Source: Malurus cyaneus samueli (Eukaryota; Chordata; Aves; Passeriformes; Maluridae). Taken from it: DNA of 64,000 nucleotides. The stretch covers positions 30,775,269 through 30,839,268 of the forward strand of contig CM019236.1 in NCBI GenBank assembly GCA_009741485.1, in the 5' to 3' direction. Position numbers and translations under genes: made by a program. This document shows positions 13,136-25,700 of the stretch, in pieces (position 1 is the stretch's first letter; the number at the start of each line of letters is the position of its first letter). Below the pieces are notes generated by a model. It ran no database searches. It was not told the DNA's origin and saw only the letters and a list, made by a program, of their open reading frames with translations.

Positions 13136-16100
13136 ATCTTACTATGACATGATTTCAGGAAGTATGAACTGATTAATTCTGTTGAATAGAAAACTTGAGA
13201 CTTACCTTTCTTGTAACAGCATTCAATTCTTTAATAAATATATGAAAAAGGATATGACTCAGAATCACACTTATGAGTACTCAAAATTTAATGTCACTAA
13301 ATGGAATGCAGAATATGGAGATGACAGTATCGTCACAATTAGATAGTGAGAAAAAAGAAAAATTGTCTGTTGGGACTACGCACAGCTAAGCATGTCAGCG
13401 AGTTAACCTGAGAGCATCTTGATGACTTTTTAAAGCTTACATACTTCGGATGTATTTTCTGTTTACCTCAGATATAGTAATTTTTTTTTAATTTTTTTTT
13501 TTAGCAAAAATTATCTTGTGTGAATAAGACCAAGAAAAACACTGGCAATAAAATCTGATAATTCTTCTCATCAACACTGTGGCATTAATTGACTTAAAAA
13601 CGCAACAGAAAACTGGCCTCTGTTTTGGAATTATTAATATAAATAATTAATATAATATAATATATATATTATAATATATAAATATAATATATATAATAAA
13701 TATAAATAATATAATATAATATAATATATATAATATAATATAATATAATTATAATAAATATAATATATATAATATAATATCGTATATATAATAGATTCAT
13801 ATATTGTTATTTATTTCTTTTCTATCTTGTGAAGCTCTTGAGGACACTCAAGAAGGCTCTGTCATGACGTAATGAATTATGAAGAAGAAGGAATTGAGTG
13901 CTGATGGAGAGCAGGAAGTGGAAGAGGAAAGACAGAAGAGGTTAGAAACAGTGACGCAGGGTGATCTGAGGCCAAGGGCTGGAGAAGCAGGCCTCCATAC
14001 CACTTCTTCTCCCAGTGTCCATTTCTGTGTTTATGGAAAGAAGATTGCATCAACAACACCTCTTAAGAGCACCATGACCTATTAAACAACCTGGCCACCT
14101 GTTTGTTGAAGGGAATTCAAAAAAACGCAAGCAAAAACTAAAATCAGGATGAAACATGAGACGCCTCAGAATATTTGGCTCAGTAAGTGCAGACCGCATG
14201 CTAAAAAACTAGAATATCATGTAATTGCCCTGGGAATTATGTTTTCTGCACAAAGGAGCAGCATTCGTAAAAGTTGTAAAACACTATTCTGCTAAGAGGT
14301 TTCGTGGTTGTTTACAGAGGACAGAAAAATGCAAATACAAAGGGTAGAAACATATCAAGTTCCTTTGCCAAGACCCTCCTTTGCTTTCACCTAATCCTGC
14401 CATTTCTGCTTTGAGTTTTATTCATTCCTGTATCATGGCATGCCTTCTAACAGCTGTCTATCTCTTCATCTGTAGACTTTCCCCTCTTGCCTACTGCTGC
14501 CTAAAATTATTAAACTCAGAACGAGCTGAGTTTTGCCCATCCTGAAGCAATGTTCCTCCAAAGTCTGCATTTTAATCCCTATCCAAATCTCTTTCTCATG
14601 TGACTTTGTTTTCTGTCTGGCTTCATGTAATGTTCTTCTATCTTTCTTGCAGTGAGGTTCTATTTTGACCACCTTACCTTTTTCTGATTTACACAGAAGA
14701 GTCCATCTGCAATGCTGCACAGAACATCCAGCATTCATGTTTCAGCTTACTGGCTCTATGAAATGTAAAAGGAATGGTTTCTTGGCCCAAGATTTGAATA
14801 TACCTTTATTGAGATACTTAGTAGGTCTGAAAGATAATCAGTCAGTTAGTTAGAAAGGTCTAAGGGTTTTCTCTAAAAATGTCCACAAGCATAGATTGCT
14901 TCTTAAAGCTTATCAATTGCCACGCTTGAAAGAAAATGATAGACTCCTTCTCTAAACCTGTATGATGAAGCTAATGGCAGAACTCATGTCTTCCAAAAAA
15001 AATGAATCTTATAGTGAATGTCACCTGGACGGATGGCGGGGAATTAGAGTGCAAACTTGTGCAACAGATAAAATGTACTTAACTGCTGAACATTAATGCA
15101 TATATTTAGTAAATAAAAATAACAAATTATTTTTGCACTTACTATACTGTTTTAAACAAGGTTAGTAAGCATGTGCCACATTGTGTGCTTATGCACTTAT
15201 AATGAATCACATGCTTTATTTTTATGAACTGTGTGGTAACTGGAGTGCTACATTTACACCTTGCTTAGATATTATGAGTAACTGTGTAAACAAACATTCT
15301 TTTAAAAATTGTTCTAGAGAAACTTTACATTCTCACTTTGCACAAACTGACTATGTCTTACTAATGAGCTAGTAATAATATAGTTAATGTGAGAGAGATA
15401 CATATGTGGGAACAAAAATAACCAACACCCAAAACATAACATTAACTTGAGTGACATGACAGGACAGCTGTCCACCAGATGGAAAAGGCACTACACAAAA
15501 ACAACAAAGCCACTGTAGAGCATCCGTGAAGACTTCTCTTGGAACATTTAAATACTCTGAGCTCAAAATATCACTCTCTTTTCCATGGAAAATTAGTTAA
15601 GATGGAATGAATATAGACATTTTATTTATTACAGTGATGACCTAGAATAATACCAAACAGGAAATGTAGAATGAGCATGCAGGCAGAGACAGATGTCCCT
15701 GGCACACAGAGAACAGCACCCAGCTGTAACCTGTTTCAATGATACCACATGTTCTTCCAAGATACCAGAATGGCAGAACAAGGAGTGTGTGTACATCTAC
15801 AGCCCAGAGGGCTGGCAAACAGTGGTCATGCTAAGTGAGTGTGTTGCGTGTTAATCAGTCCTTGCGTTTATTTGACAGGAGCTGCTGTGCTGGTGACAAG
15901 GGCTCGGCCATTACTGCTAGGCATGCTGGACTGACATACAGACTGGCAGCGCAAGGCGGCGAGGCCACAGGGAGAGGTAGACACTGCTGGAAGCTCTGTC
16001 GTTGCTGTGATGGCCTAGAGAATGAAATGGGCTTTAATTTGATTGGAAATAAAAACAATGCACAATAAGTTTTAGGAAGGAAGAAAGGTCCAAAGAGACC

Positions 16101-18504
16101 ATTTTTTCCACTTACTCTTCTTGTAACTACTGAATTTCAACAACAAACTAATATTTCAAAAGTCAGATAGAATCAGTGTACATAATTATTTTACTCATTT
16201 AAGAGTCAACCTTAATTAGGAGTGCATATGTATGAACATATATGAGAGATCAGACAATACTACAATAAGCACGTGTGTCAAATCCATAATACTGTCACAA
16301 TTTTTTAATTATAGATTAGTCTTTCTCTCTATTGGAAGAATTTCACCAATCAATGTTATACTGTGGTGAGGAAAATTTCAATGCAAGTTGCAGATATTAC
16401 AGCAAATTATACAATGTGTCTAGAGACTCAGGTTTACTATTCTTTGCAAAGAGCATAGAGCATTGAAATAAGGGCTTGTGCAAGTTTTACATTTATAAAT
16501 CCTTAGTTTTTGTACAAGAAGATACCTTGCTGTCTAGGAATTCACAAGATTGTCTTAATTCTTCCATACAACCATACAACCACAAAACACCCAGGTTGGG
16601 AGTGCCCTCAAAAGATCTCCTGACCTTCATGGGAAAGGGAACTTGGATATAATACCTTCAGTCAGAACACTTTCTTTATATGGCACACTGCTTTCATTTC
16701 TTTTCTTTTAAACCAACTTAAGTGATTATTTTCTTAGTGGTAGTGGTAAAGTCGTGGCTGATACAGCTTGTTGATGGCAGCTTTGCATTGTTTCCTAAGC
16801 TTCACAGAAGATATTAATTTTCTATACAAAGTTGTGTGCTGAGTTCCAGCAGAAAATCTAGACTGAAAACCTTCCAGCTTATTTGTTCACATTAGGAAAA
16901 ATCATTATTTTGATAAAATGAAATCCTAATTTAAGACAGAAACATCTCTGAAAGGAAAAGACTTAAGCATTTGTTTAAATCAAGCACTTTAGTTAAGCGC
17001 TTTGCTCAATTGGGTCATGGAATAAGAAATGCAGATTAACTTGTGTCTGTCACCAAGTGCTGAGAGCCGTGTGCAGTAAATTTAATGTTCTCAAATAGAT
17101 GCATGTCTCTGCTCAAGTTCTAACTCACTCATTTCAGCAATGGACAAACACATGATACACTGAAAGCAATGTAAGAAAACAAGCTGTATGCCAGCTACAT
17201 GCCAAGAAAAATAGTATTGGGTTAGAATTGACCTCTGTGCACATGAATAAAATACAGAAACAGGGCTGAAATCTACTGTTGTAAATTATATCTATCTATG
17301 CTTGCAATGTAATTAGAAATTGTAGATGGGGGGTCTTGATAGCCATCTATGCCATGGTATGCCAGTCTAGGATCTTTCTACGGAAAGTCTTCTACTAGGA
17401 AAAGAAATTTTAACAGGGTTTTTTACATAGTAAATAAGCAACAGATCATGTAGATGGAGTTCTTAAAATGCTTTGTTCTTATATAAATTCCAAAGACAGA
17501 TGTCAAATAGTGGAGAATTTGCCGTATTGGTAGCATTTACATACATATTTAGAAATTATTGCTTAGAAATCAAACAGACTAATACATTTTTATTACTTCG
17601 TTTCACAAGTAGAAAGCATGTCAGACAGATACATGGAAATCATTCTGGGAGCTATATTGCTAGTGGCTATGCATAGTATCCTGTGGGATGCTTCATAGAT
17701 TAGAATCTCTGACAATAAGTTACATTTTAAACTTCAACAATTTCTTCCTATTAAAACATGATGCTGTTGAGACATATTATTACTGAAGTCTGCTGTATTC
17801 TTATAATTTCATGATCAAATATGATGGAGGAAAAATATTCTGTAGAATAATCTCAAGATCTCTAATATTTTGAAAAGAGAGAAACAGTGAAACTTATGGC
17901 ATCCAAATTCAGAGAGAAAACATTAAACTGTACACCACCCATCACATTTAAAAAGAAAAACTTCCAAGATTCTATCATAAAGATTATAGTCTCTTTAATA
18001 CACTTGAAGTTAAGAATTATTAGTGTTCAAACCACTTCTGCTCCTGTTACCTCTAGCAGCTGCAAATGCAGTTAATATTTGACCAATCTGTTCTCATTTC
18101 CTGGTCAAACAAACATAGCCCAGTGTTTAAAGCTTACAGTTTTAATATTATTTGGCACAGGTCATTTCATTGTTTCTATTTTCTCAGTTTGCAGATGTCC
18201 ATGCTGAGTTTTAATTCTGCAAGGAGAATAATAATTGAAATAATTCAGCGAATATATAAATAGATCATCATGAAAAAAAATCCACAAACAAACACTCCCC
18301 CCCACCAGAACAACAGACGCTCAGTGGAAAGTGCTGATTCTAGCAAACTACTTCTATGAATACTGTAAATAATCCACTTTTGCTTTGATAGTCTGAGAAA
18401 CTACATTAATTGCCATATCACAGCATATTGTGATGAATTTATTCAGTGTTCAAGTCATCCCTCGTTTTCAGCTGATAATTCCAAATTATTTTTACCTTCA
18501 GATT
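13136..18504. other. Non-coding DNA inside copy 2
   Basis: Counterpart of 3546-8964. The 15660-16020 part is the region where the two copies agree least; this is more likely consensus error than biology. No gene, RNA or unrelated repeat was seen other than the AT microsatellite. Confidence 0.5.
13630..13790. repeat. AT-rich microsatellite, copy 2
   Basis: Counterpart of 4075-4240, made of TAATATA, ATATATA and ATAAATA units, with a different unit order and length. Confidence 0.9.
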
Positions 18505-18655
18505 GAACTTCCATTTCCATTATCAAGGCACTCTCAGTGTGGAATGTTACCACGATCCAATGACAGGTGTCATCTAAGCAGAACTTGACTTCAGTCATGT
18601 TTTTTATCTGGACTGTAAACTTCTTTGAATGTAGAACAACTTCAACTTGTTTCTT
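18505..18655 (-). other. Candidate exon, minus strand (copy 2), unidentified
   Basis: Second copy of the open frame described at 8965-9115. Here the open frame runs on past the donor-like GAAG/GTAAAAA because of a one-base difference in the A/T run. If the duplication is an assembly artefact this is the same exon candidate seen twice, not independent support. Confidence 0.2.
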
Positions 18656-18677
18656 CCTCAAAGCATTATAAAGTCTT

Positions 18678-19025
18678 AAGGTTATGAGAGATAAAATAGT
18701 TCCATTGAAAGGGACCTACAGTGACCTGGTCCAACTCTGTGATGATTTATGGGCTGATGATGAGGTGAGGCACATTATTAAGGGCATTGCCCAAATGCCT
18801 CTTTAACATCGACAGGCTTGGGGTATCGACCACCTCTCCAGGAAGCCGATTCCAGTGTTTGATACCCTCTCAGTAAAGAAAGTTTTCATATACCTATTCT
18901 GAACTTTCCCTGACAGCTTTGAGCCCATTTCCATGTGTCCTGTCACTTAAAACCAGGAAGACAAGCTCAGGAACTCCTTCTCCAAAAGCACAAGAGAAGG
19001 CTTTGAAGGTGCACAGTATCCCTTT
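18678..19025 (-). mobile_element. CR1 LINE 3' end, antisense (copy 2)
   Basis: Counterpart of 9138-9475, carrying the same 'attaagggcattgccc' and 'catcgacaggcttgggg' blocks. It differs by a few single-base indels (for example 'cctctttaacatcg' versus 'cctcttaaacatcg'). Confidence 0.85.
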
Positions 19026-19442
19026 TTGGAAATTGTAGTATCATTAACTTAATCTAATAACTAAAATTGCCTATACCACCTTCCCAGTGCCCTGGCATGA
19101 GTTATGAGGCTCTGCAAGTGAACCTGAAGAATAATAATTATGATGATTCATCTAGCATGGAACTCTTGTCAAGGTTTAGTCAGCCTACACCTGGCATTAA
19201 AACTGCTTCCATGAAGAAAAAACAGATGACCATTGTCACAGAAGACTCCAAAGGAACAGGGACCCAACATGTAGAGTGGGCCCACTTCCTAACTTCCCTG
19301 CTCCTCTGGGAGAGAAGTTAAAGATGTGAAGAGAAAGCTTCCTACCGTGGTATGGCACTCCATTATTAATTTCAGTAGGCAGTGGATGAATTTTGGAACA
19401 AGAGTGTCTGACAGCAATTAAAAGAGATTTTAGGACCTTGAG

Positions 19443-19709
19443 ATGATTGTTAAGAAGATCAGAGGCACAAGTATGTTCTCTCTCCTTCCACTTGCAGAGA
19501 CTGATGAGGGAAGAAACAAGAAGGGCAGATTGACACTTAGCTTCAAGACTGGCATCACTGCAGAATTTTGGTTGTTTTGGTCATGGTTTGATCATGGTCA
19601 TGACACCAGACACCTGGCAACAGATGGGGTACACTGTGTCAAAGCAGGGAAAAAGATATTTTCACAGGAATTAGCAGGGCTTGCTGAAAGTGCTTTAAAC
19701 CACGTTTGA
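19443..19709 (+). pseudogene. CR1 ORF1 fragment, esterase-like C-terminal part
   Basis: An 88-codon open stretch inside the sense CR1 translates to the end of CR1 ORF1. The visible signature is TDGVH (the DxxH of the esterase catalytic pair, codons at 19623-19634) followed by KAGKKIFSQELAGL. CR1 ORF1 proteins bind RNA and carry an SGNH-type esterase domain. Only the last part of the domain is present in frame; the upstream catalytic serine block lies in another frame or is lost. The equivalent region in copy 1 (about 9906-10170) is broken by additional indels. Confidence 0.6.
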
Positions 19710-21365
19710 AAGAGGAAAGGAATACATCCAAGCACACAAAGACCTGGGGATAGCGTGCCAATGTTTGAGGGATGGTGTGGTAACTGGATCCTTCAGTCTG
19801 TTGTCCCAGTGGAGGTAGAGGATGGAAATCCATGCAGTAGCAAAGACACAGGTGTTATCAATGTGTTAGAAACCACAGAAGAGCATGAGAAGAATCATAT
19901 AGAAATTATGGCTTCTGCCCTAAAAAGTTGGGGTGTGGAATCAATAGTCCAGGTGAATCTATACTAATGCATGCCACATGGACAATAAAGAGAAGATGGA
20001 AGCCACTGTGATGCAAGAAAGCTCTGCCATAGCTGCCATCACAGAAACATGGTGGGATGACTTGGACGACTGCACTCCTGCAGTGGATCACTCTGAACTC
20101 TTCAGAAAGGATAGGCAAGGAAAATGCCTTGGAGATGGTGAGGTAGCTCTGTAACACTCTGTTAGGGAGTGTTTCAAATGTCTACAGCTCAGTGATAGGT
20201 GAAAGTAGGGTCAAGTGTTCATGGGTAAGGATCGGAGAGGAAGGCCAACGAGACAGAATCCTGGTGGGAATATGTTATAGACCACCCAACTAGGATGAAG
20301 AGGCAGATGAGATATTCTATAAGCAGCTGGGAAAAGCCTTAAAATTGCTGACCCTTATTCTCATAGGGGATTCCAACATGCCAGATATCTGCTGGAAATA
20401 CAACACAGCAGAAAGGGAAGAGTCCAGAGGATTTCTGAACTGCGGAACATGCCTTGGCTTGATTCATGTGTGGAATATGCCCTGATATTCCTGACACAAG
20501 TGGGTGAGGGAAGGGGCCCAGCTGGACCTGCTGTTCGTGGAAAGGGAAGCATTAGTGGGAGATGTGGTGGTCAGAGGCCGTTGGGCACAGAGACCATTAA
20601 TGAGAGCTTTCTGTTCTCAGAGCTGTAAAGGAGGCAGTCAGCAGAACTGCCAGAATTTCTGCCTGGGACTGCAGGGGCAGATTTGGCCTGGTTGATGGAG
20701 TTCCTTGGGAAGTGGTCCCAAGAGGACAAGGGGTGCAGGAAGGCTGCTATAGAAGAAAGAAACCCCAAAGGTAGAGGAGCAGGCTGTCCCCATGTGCTAA
20801 AAGAAGAACTGTCTGAGAAGAAGCCCAGCCTGGCTGAACAGAGTTTTGGCTGAACTCAGGAGAAAAAGGAGAGTTATGACCTTTGGAAAAAGGGACAGGC
20901 AACTCAGGAGAACTACAAGGGTACTGTGAGGTTATGCAGGGAGAAAATTAGACAGGCCAAAGCCCAACTAAGACAACCATAATAGACATACATTGCTGTA
21001 AAAGACAAAATTTTTTCTACAAATACATTCACTACAAAATGGTCCAGAAGGATTTCCAACTGCCATTGGTTGGCAGGGGTTGGGGTCTTAGGCTTCAAGA
21101 GCAAGAACAGTGGTCCTCCAGGTACCAGCCCCCTGAGCTGGAAGACGGGGATGGGGAGCAGAAGGAAGCCCCCATAGTCAAAGGGGACCTGCTACACTGC
21201 TTAGAGACACAGGATTCTGAGGGTGGGTGAGATCCACTCAAGGCTACTCAGGGCACTGATGGAAGGCTCACAAGTCAATTTCCATCAGTCCTGGCTAACT
21301 GGACAGGTACCAGGTGACGGGAAGTTTGTAAATGTGACATTGTCACCTACAAAAAGGGCTGAAAA

Positions 21366-21860
21366 GTGGATCAAGGGAACTACAGGCCCATCAGTCTGAC
21401 CTCGGTGGCAGGGATGGTCACGGAGCCAGATCACCCTGAGTGCCTTCACTCAGCATGTGTAGGACACCAGGGGATCAGACCCTGCCAGCCTGGGTTTGTC
21501 AGGAAGGTCCTGCTTGCCAACCTGATCTCCTTCTATGGCAAAGTGACACATCTAATGGATGAGAGAAAGGCTGTGGATGTTGTAAACATGGATTTCAGTA
21601 AAGCTTTTGACACCATCTCCCACAGGACTCCTCTGGAGAAGCTGGCAGCCCATGGCTTGCACAGGTGCAGCCTTCTCTTAGTTAAAAACTGTCGAGATGG
21701 CCAGACTTGGAGAGTGGTGGTGAATGGAGGTACATACAGCTCTCAGTTGGTCACCACTGGACACCCCGGGGCTCAGTACTGGGGCCACTCCTGTTTAATG
21801 TCTTCATTGACAAAGACATTACACCCTCAGTCAGTTTGCAGATGATACCAAGTTTGGTAG
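21366..21860 (+). pseudogene. CR1 ORF2 reverse transcriptase remnant
   Basis: The open frame starts at NYRPISLTSV (RT motif region) and contains DFSKAFDT at 21591-21614, which corresponds to the first catalytic aspartate region of LINE reverse transcriptases. The catalytic FADD box is present at 21835-21846 but in a different reading frame from DFSKAFDT, so at least one frameshift separates the two catalytic blocks. Downstream CR1 ORF2 sequence continues to about 22600 in yet other frames. Not functional as written. Confidence 0.75.
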
Positions 21861-22722
21861 AAGTGTCGATCTGCTGAAGGGTTGGAAGGTTCTGCAGAGG
21901 GATCTGGACAGGCTGGCTCAATGAGCCAAGGACAATGGTGTGAGGTTCAACAAGGCCAAGTGCCAAAGCTTGCCCTGGGGTCACAATAACCTCATGTGGC
22001 ACTAGAGGCAGAGTGACTGGAAAACTGCTCATCAGAAAAGGACCTGGGCATGCTGCTCAACAGCAGCTGAACAGGAGCCAGCTGTGCCCGGGTGGCCAAG
22101 AAGGCCAATGGCATCCTGGCCTGTATCAGCAATAGTGTGGCCAGCAGGAGCAGGGCAGGGATTGTCCCCCTGTGCTCGGCACTGGTGAGGTCACATCTCA
22201 AACCCTGTGTTAAATTATGGACCCCTCACTCTAAGAAAGATACTGAATATCTGGAGGGTGTCCAGAGAAAGACAATGGAGCTGGTGAAGGGTCTGGAGTA
22301 CAAGTTCTTTGAGGAGCAGCTGAGGGAGCTAGGGGTGTTTAGCCTGGAGAAAGGAGATTCAGTGGAGGACTCATCACTCTTACGAGTGCTGAAAGGAGGT
22401 TGTGGGGTCAGGTGGGGGTCAGTCTCTTCTCCCAGTCAACCAGCAGCAGTACAAGTAGAAAGAAACTCTGCAGTTGCTCCAGAGGACTTTTAAATTAGAC
22501 TGGAGGAAAAATTTCTTCATGGAAAGGTTTATCAAGCATTGGAACAGGCTACCCAGGGAAGTGGTTGACTTTCCTGGAGGTAATACCTGGAGGTATTTAA
22601 AAAATGTGTAGTTGTGATGCTCAGGGACATAGCTTAGTGGCAGCCTTGGCAGTGCTGGGTTAATGGTCAGACTAGATAATCTTGTTGGGAAAACCTAAAA
22701 TCATTCCATCAGTCTATAATAC

Positions 22723-25700
22723 TGGATAACTTTTAGTCAGGATAAGAATTCAACTTCTGGGTTCTAATGATGATCAAAATTAGGATGGATTTTTTTTTTT
22801 GATGGAGTGGCACAACAGTAGGAAAATATGGATTTTTGGCTGGGCTGTGCCATCTAACCTTCTCCCTCCATGGAGCCCTCCAGGTTATAAGAACATACAA
22901 TACAACATTCAGTATCAGGTGGTCGGTGTCTCAGGTTCTGTACCCTGTCATCTGTAACAGCAGTCAGTGCTGAGCTGCAGAAACACAGAAGGCCCATTCT
23001 ACACAAAACAGCTGATAGTCCACAACTTCCACCAGATACCAATTCCGTTGTGAAATTCAGAACTTTTTAGGCAACTAGTCCAGATCCACATGAAATTTGA
23101 CTGCCCTAGTGTTAGAAGGCAACACCGTTGTCGTGGTTTAGGATTAGTATCCCTCAATGCTTTCATCAAATATCCATGTATGAAGACTACTGCCATGGTT
23201 CTCCTCTGTCCTGCATTTTTTAAGGTCACTTCTGACTGTGTTCTGTGATTTCCATACTAGAAAAAAGAAGATTTCTTTACTAGAATACTATTTTGGGGCA
23301 CATTTCTAAATAAAGAAAATGTAGGCTGGTAATGTATGGTTGTAAAGCCACTCCTGTCTGACTCAAGTCAAAGTCCTAATAAAAATATGTAACAGCTCAA
23401 AATATTTTTCCATTACTCATCAAAATATTAAAGGAATTATAATGAGAACTATAATAAATATAGTTCAGATTTCCTGGGAAAAATAAAAACATTTATTTTG
23501 TAAGCTTTAGGCTGGAAATTATTTTTTTTAATGACTGGCTTATTTTCACTGGCATGTTGTTAAAGAAAAAGAAAGACAAATCTTCTTAACTACCACACCA
23601 TAAGGGAAAAGAAATACCATGTGTATTACACATTTATAGATACATAGACCCTTTGTAATGCAGGAGGTACCCACACTTTGCTGCTTCAAGAGGTTTGATT
23701 TAGTTTGAATTCCCACCTGAGTCACACATCGTGACCGTCTGATCCACTGGTAACAGCTGCCCTGCTTCCCTCAGGGGCTGATGAACTCTTTGCTTCCATT
23801 TACAAATCTTTAATTCCACTGGCAATGTGGCTGCGTTTTAAAGCAGGTGGCCACTGAAAATTAAACTCTTAAAAGACCAAAGAAGCAGGAAGGGGAGCTC
23901 CACTCAGGTTTTGGTTGTGTTGCAGACTAAACACTCCTTTTCACTATGGAGAGGTAAAATTAACAGCAGAAAACCTCAATTTGTTCTGTCAAAGGAGTTC
24001 CTTTGCCTTGATTTAGCAATTATGGCTTCATGATTCAGACCCTTAGAGGGGCCAGCTGCTCTCTGAAGGCTGAAAGGGATTGATATCCCCATCACCTGAG
24101 AAAAGACTCTTCCTTATTTCTTTAACACTGCCTGCAGCTGCTACCTGAAACCTCCTTTGACAAGTGTCTGTGCTGAATTCTCTCCAAGGAACGGAGAAAC
24201 TAGCACCCGCATTTGCAGTTTGAAGCCTGGTTCACCTTCAAATTAAAACAATTACATGCAGCAGATCTTTCAGTTCTGTGTGTCAGGAGCTTTCTATCAT
24301 TATTTCTAGGGCATTATTTCTATTTCAGTCAGGCTGCTGCACTAAACCCATGCACAAGGCACAGAATCACTTACCTGGACGCTACTTAAGGGTCTTGCGT
24401 ACATTTGACTGTGAATCCACCTGAGGGCCAGGGTTGGACAGACAAGAAGGTTGGGGCAGGAAATCAGGGACAAGAAGACTGGACTAGCAGAGTTGAACTT
24501 GACGACATTGGCTGCACTCGGTTACTGTATCTTTCTAAGCCCACAGATACATCTCTGGAAAGCTGCTTTACTTTTCAGCCTCACTGGCTTACTATTAAAA
24601 ATCTGCACTGCTGTGTGGTTAAAATGCATACAGTGGGTGTCTAAGCATACAGATCTCCTGAGTACAGGGATGAGGGCTGTATCTCAGACCACAGAGCCTG
24701 TAAAGGTTCGTGACACATCTGTATGGTATCTTTTGGCTACTAGAGACTCTTCACCAGAATCTTTGCCTCTCCAAGTGTGATAGGCACTTCAGTCTAAGCA
24801 CAAGTGTTTGCAGTTACATGTGCCAGAATGTACTATATGGGGCTTTTCTCATCACTTAATGGTTTATATGAATTTATACTGTTCTCTCATATTTTTGTCC
24901 TGACAGAATACAGAGGGAAATAGGATTGTCCACCACTACCTGAGTGCTGATTCTGTTGGGACCCATGGACGCAAAAGCATTGGATACCTCTTGGTACAAT
25001 GCTTGTATAATTATCCTGGTATAATCTGTGGCTATCTAAAATTTTCTGTGTTCACCAGACATCTTGCTGATAAATATATTGAAATATTTCACCCGAAGTT
25101 TTGCTTTGATATCATGGAAACAGGAGACATTTTGGTGTATACACAATGAATGAAACATTTGAAAATAAATTTCCTAGAAAATCAGCTTGCTGCCTTTGGG
25201 AACAGAAATAAATTAGGAAAAAGTTAAAAAAAAAATCTCCAAAGTAACACAAAAGCACAGACTTTGTGCAGGTGGTTTTCAAAATCCAGAGGGCTTTTAC
25301 ATGCTGGTGGCAGCACAGCTTCAATTGTCTTATGAAAATAGTCAGAGCAGTTAGAAGACACTGAAGACCGTGTGGTAAAGTACAGCAAACTGAATTTTAA
25401 TATCCTTCACCTCTTGCCAGCTCAGAGGAATCAGAAGCTCAAAATTCCTCCTTTGTGGGCTAGCAGTAGTCTTGTGTCTTGCTCCTTTTCATACAATGGC
25501 TAAAGGAAACCTCTGTCAGTATCTTTGCAGAGTTCTGCTTTTATGGAAAAGAAGCAGGAAACCTGGCATTTTAAGAGCCACAAACTCTTAAGGCTTCTTT
25601 CACAAAGATCTCTCCATACCAGTGAGATTCTGTGACTATAAAACATTCTCTTCAGCCACGCATTTTCAGGTAAATCTGAAAATGTCAGTGGCACACAAGT

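Larger units (their letters stand above)
11868..20970 (+). repeat. Copy 2 of the ~9.1 kb direct duplication
   Basis: Same content and orientation as 2246-11440. Indel differences are dense from 11868 to about 16700 and sparse after that (for example 17000-20970 differs from copy 1 by isolated single-base changes). That gradient is typical of a contig end built from few uncorrected long reads. The match stops abruptly after 'caaagcccaacta' at 20970. Confidence 0.92.
19030..22722 (+). mobile_element. Near full-length but broken CR1 LINE, sense
   Basis: This is the longest CR1 in the window. ORF1 sequence covers about 19085-19709, ORF2 endonuclease sequence starts near 20030, the RT domain is at about 21366-21860, and the 3' end ('tggtcagactagataatctt') reaches about 22722. 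It ends in degenerate 'attccatcagtctat' units typical of the CR1 3' tail. Frames are disrupted throughout. The 5' part (to 20970) matches copy 1 and the 3' part does not, so the element may be a chimera of two CR1 copies joined by assembly or recombination. A non-autonomous dead copy is the safest reading. Confidence 0.82.

Noticed and set aside
13879..14085. 68-codon lysine/glutamate-rich open frame in copy 2
   Set aside because: It is broken by frameshifts in copy 1 (4320-4500), has no splice context, and no family is recognised.
2246..20970. A genuine segmental duplication creating two gene copies
   Set aside because: The gap, the indel-only differences and the error gradient fit an assembly artefact better. 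Neither copy contains a supported gene.
21366..22493. Possible functional reverse transcriptase gene
   Set aside because: It is a CR1 ORF2 with frameshifts separating the catalytic blocks and many stops, hence a dead element.
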